6,068 bases of DNA. Source: Chlamydiia bacterium (GTDB taxonomy: Bacteria > Chlamydiota > Chlamydiia > Chlamydiales > FEN-1388). Of the stretch, positions 4,664 through 6,068 are shown piece by piece. The position numbers were made by a program, and so were the translations under genes. The notes under the pieces were generated by a model. That model saw only the letters and a list, made by a program, of their open reading frames with translations, had not been told where the DNA came from and searched no databases. Position 1 is the stretch's first letter, and each line of letters begins with the position of its first letter. The stretch spans positions 1 to 6,068 of the forward strand of contig JAQGPK010000051.1 in NCBI GenBank assembly GCA_028293095.1, in the 5' to 3' direction.

Positions 4664-5818
4664 CTAACGAGGAAGTTCAGGAATTTCAAGGGTAGATTCA
4701 TTTTTCTGCTCTTCTTGTGGCTCTTCTTGCGGCTCACCCGGATAGTTTTCCACAAAGCGATGCATTGGAGCAGAAAGTCTTGCACCATGCTTTTTAATAA
4801 TTTTACCACACATCAAAAAGATTTCATCTCGCAGCTTATAAAACTTCCGCTCACTCGTAAAATCACTCAGCGCTGAAATCTGAATATCAACAGAATAGGG
4901 GCCAACAGACACCATATTCACCATCACTTTTTCTGTACTATCAATCCCCGGATGGTTTTCAAGATAAGTTAAAATTTCCTGCGTGATTTCTGGCACTTTA
5001 AAAAGATCTTCATGGCGAAGAGAGACTCTCTCACACAGTTTTCGATGGGTCATACGAGATCCATTCACCACATAGGCCTTAGAAAAAAGTGCATTCGGAA
5101 TATAGACCGGCTTTTTATCTGTACCACGAAGACACGTCTGATACCATCCTATATCTTCAACATGTCCTTCAAGGTGTGAGCTTGGAAGGGTAATAAAATC
5201 ACCCACCCCGAAAGGACGATTCACGTAGATCATAAACCCGCCAAAAAAATTCCCTATAATTTCTTGAGAGGCAATTGCAAGGGCTAAGCCACTAATACCT
5301 CCAAATGCAACTAATGTCTTAAAATTTTGCCCTGTAACTTCCATAAGCAGTAAAATAGTTACAACCGTAATCGCGGCTGTGGCCAGCTTACCAAAGGCTA
5401 AAACACGTCCAGTATCGATAGCGATTTCATGAGTTTTTTGCTTTTCAACAAGTACATTCAAGAGGTTGGTCTTCCAGCGTACTAAAAACCAAGAAACTGT
5501 CAGCACTGCCAACAAACTAAAAATAAGTTTAATTTCTTCTAAAAACTTATCTGAAATTAATTGATCTGAAATTAAATTGACTAAATGCGTCAGTACGGCA
5601 AACCAAATATAAAAAATAACAGGGCGTTGAATAGCAGTGACAAAGGTATCTTTCCAAACCTGATGGCTCTCTTGAAATTTCTGATGGAGCTTGTGCAAAG
5701 CACGCTTTAAAAGGCTCGTCAAAAAAAATGTTGCGACCAGCGTAGTAATCAACCACACAAACCAACCACCTTCAGCGTCTATCAAATTAACAAAATTCCA
5801 GAGAATAAAAGAAACCAT
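4664..5818 (-). CDS. MscS-family mechanosensitive channel, YnaI-like
   Basis: Inner-membrane channel of the MscS family that opens under membrane tension to release solutes. It has 384 residues with hydrophobic segments at about 17-37, 64-84, 96-115 and 140-160, then the pore helix from 166: FGGISGLALAIASQ (172-185), rich in small residues, followed by NFFGGFMIYVNRPF and GVGDFI. The beta domain shows EGHVEDIGW (217-225), a T-D-x-x-P-V-Y-I-P-N loop (233-242) and NGSRMTHRK (252-260). The C-terminal alpha/beta domain includes LRHED and ENHPGID. Five membrane segments and these motifs match E. coli YnaI and its plastid/mitochondrial MSL relatives better than short MscS. The end (361-384) is a Glu/Pro/Gln-rich tail outside the family core. 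The start has an excellent ribosome site (AAGGAGG). The gene converges on the LRR gene with a 15-base gap and no terminator between. Likely role: surviving osmotic shifts on entering or leaving a host cell (inferred). Confidence 0.92.
   Translation of the reverse strand: MVSFILWNFVNLIDAEGGWFVWLITTLVATFFLTSLLKRALHKLHQKFQESHQVWKDTFVTAIQRPVIFYIWFAVLTHLVNLISDQLISDKFLEEIKLIFSLLAVLTVSWFLVRWKTNLLNVLVEKQKTHEIAIDTGRVLAFGKLATAAITVVTILLLMEVTGQNFKTLVAFGGISGLALAIASQEIIGNFFGGFMIYVNRPFGVGDFITLPSSHLEGHVEDIGWYQTCLRGTDKKPVYIPNALFSKAYVVNGSRMTHRKLCERVSLRHEDLFKVPEITQEILTYLENHPGIDSTEKVMVNMVSVGPYSVDIQISALSDFTSERKFYKLRDEIFLMCGKIIKKHGARLSAPMHRFVENYPGEPQEEPQEEQKNESTLEIPELPR
4708..4731 (-). repeat. 12-base direct repeat in the channel gene's acidic tail
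   Basis: Two adjacent 12-base units (4708-4719 and 4720-4731), eleven of twelve bases identical, encode the E-E-P-Q type repeat at about residues 362-371 of the MscS-like protein. It keeps the frame and probably varies in length between strains. Confidence 0.6.
5546..5575 (-). repeat. 15-base in-frame tandem duplication in the channel gene
   Basis: Two adjacent 15-base units (5561-5575 and 5546-5560), thirteen of fifteen bases identical, encode LISDQ then LISDK (residues 82-91). They lie in the loop between the second and third hydrophobic segments of the MscS-like protein, so the duplication adds five residues without touching the pore. Confidence 0.6.
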
Positions 5819-5824
5819 GCAAGT

Positions 5825-5831
5825 CCTCCTT
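5825..5831 (-). promoter_or_regulatory. Strong Shine-Dalgarno site of the MscS-like gene
   Basis: AAGGAGG on the minus strand, six bases before the ATG at 5818-5816. It is a near-perfect complement to the 16S rRNA tail at good spacing and fixes the start codon. It is the strongest ribosome site in the window. Confidence 0.85.
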
Positions 5832-5850
5832 ACGAAATCCTTTGTATGAA

Positions 5851-5856
5851 ATTATA
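5851..5856 (-). promoter_or_regulatory. Possible -10 box for the MscS-like gene
   Basis: Perfect TATAAT on the minus strand, giving a start near 5844 and a leader of about 26 bases that includes the ribosome site. No acceptable -35 box is found 16-18 bases upstream, so the promoter is weak, factor-dependent or not real. Confidence 0.35.
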
Positions 5857-5876
5857 CTATAGTTCATAAAAGATTT

Positions 5877-5906
5877 GTAGAGGAATGTACAAGATTATCC
5901 CTCTAC
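5877..5906. repeat. Inverted repeat in the divergent spacer
   Basis: GTAGAGG (5877-5883) and CCTCTAC (5900-5906) are perfect 7-base arms around a 16-base centre. It lies between the MscS-like gene and the divergent gene at 5935, about 20 bases upstream of the possible minus-strand -10 box. It could be a dimeric regulator's operator for one or both genes, or a hairpin in the leader of the rightward mRNA. Confidence 0.45.
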
Positions 5907-5924
5907 CTGAAATGTATGTAATAT

Positions 5925-5930
5925 AAGGAG
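5925..5930 (+). promoter_or_regulatory. Shine-Dalgarno site of the gene at the right edge
   Basis: AAGGAG, four bases before the ATG at 5935. The good match supports this ATG as a true start although only 44 codons are visible. No convincing -35/-10 pair was found upstream on this strand. Confidence 0.75.
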
Positions 5931-5934
5931 ACCC

Positions 5935-6068
5935 ATGGCGTCAGATTCTTTTTTTAAAGACCTCTTCCGTAACAGCCTATTTTCATTCTTCCGCGTGCTT
6001 GCTTTTGGTTTTGCCATTATTGTTATTATTTTTACTTGCTCACTTTTCATGCATAAGCCTCCAGCACC
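5935..6068 (+). CDS. N-terminus of a membrane-anchored protein, cut by the window edge
   Basis: An open frame starts at 5935 and runs off the right end; 44 full codons are visible. Residues 1-17 are polar-aromatic with basic K8 and R12 (MASDSFFKDLFRNSLFSFF at the start). Residues 21-39 are one strongly hydrophobic segment (VLAFGFAIIVIIF and on). H40, K41 and a Pro-rich P-P-A-P linker follow. This is the layout of a single N-terminal anchor (or uncleaved signal) with the body of the protein beyond. The Phe-rich helix before the anchor reminds me of signal-peptide peptidase SppA (S49 peptidases) of related bacteria, but no catalytic region is in view, so that is only a guess. The strong ribosome site and clean membrane segment make a real gene likely. 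Confidence 0.7.
   Translation, partial: MASDSFFKDLFRNSLFSFFRVLAFGFAIIVIIFTCSLFMHKPPA

Noticed and set aside
5547..5765. Minus-strand 72-codon frame inside the MscS-like gene
   Set aside because: Out-of-frame shadow of the channel's membrane region.

Overview
The window looks like chromosome from an obligate intracellular bacterium, most likely an environmental (amoeba- or arthropod-associated) member of the Chlamydiae. The main reasons are a Tlc-family nucleotide transporter, a eukaryotic-like leucine-rich-repeat protein with an F-box-like N-terminus, and AT-rich spacers between compact bacterial housekeeping genes. Rickettsiales also carry Tlc transporters, so the assignment is an inference; no rRNA or other lineage marker is present.

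Layout. Positions 1-1187 (+) hold the C-terminal three quarters of a Tlc nucleotide transporter whose start lies off the left edge. A near-consensus sigma-70/sigma-66 promoter overlaps its last codons and drives a SlyB-like glycine-zipper lipoprotein (1242-1730, +). The 254-base spacer 1731-1984 has no gene. It holds a GC-rich hairpin, a short 9-base-period tandem repeat and a nested inverted repeat. On the minus strand, a DedA-family membrane protein (2533-3162) and a CDP-alcohol phosphatidyltransferase of PgsA type (1985-2527) form a two-gene operon with a 5-base gap and a good promoter at 3200-3229. The very AT-rich divergent spacer 3163-3409 also carries a strong palindrome (3245-3267). 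An LRR protein with an F-box-like segment (3410-4648, +) then converges, 15 bases apart, on a YnaI-like MscS mechanosensitive channel (4664-5818, -). The 116-base spacer 5819-5934 holds two good Shine-Dalgarno sites facing opposite ways and an inverted repeat. The window ends inside the N-terminus of a membrane-anchored protein (5935 onward, +).

How the genes fit together. Five of the six complete or partial genes with a recognisable family act at the cell envelope: energy or nucleotide import from the host, outer-membrane lipoprotein, phospholipid head-group synthesis, lipid-carrier or lipid transport, and osmotic relief. The sixth, the LRR protein, is the accessory element and a candidate secreted effector. 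It is the item most worth following up. I saw no CRISPR array, transposon, integrase, tRNA or phage module, and no clear sign of a wholly new multi-gene system.
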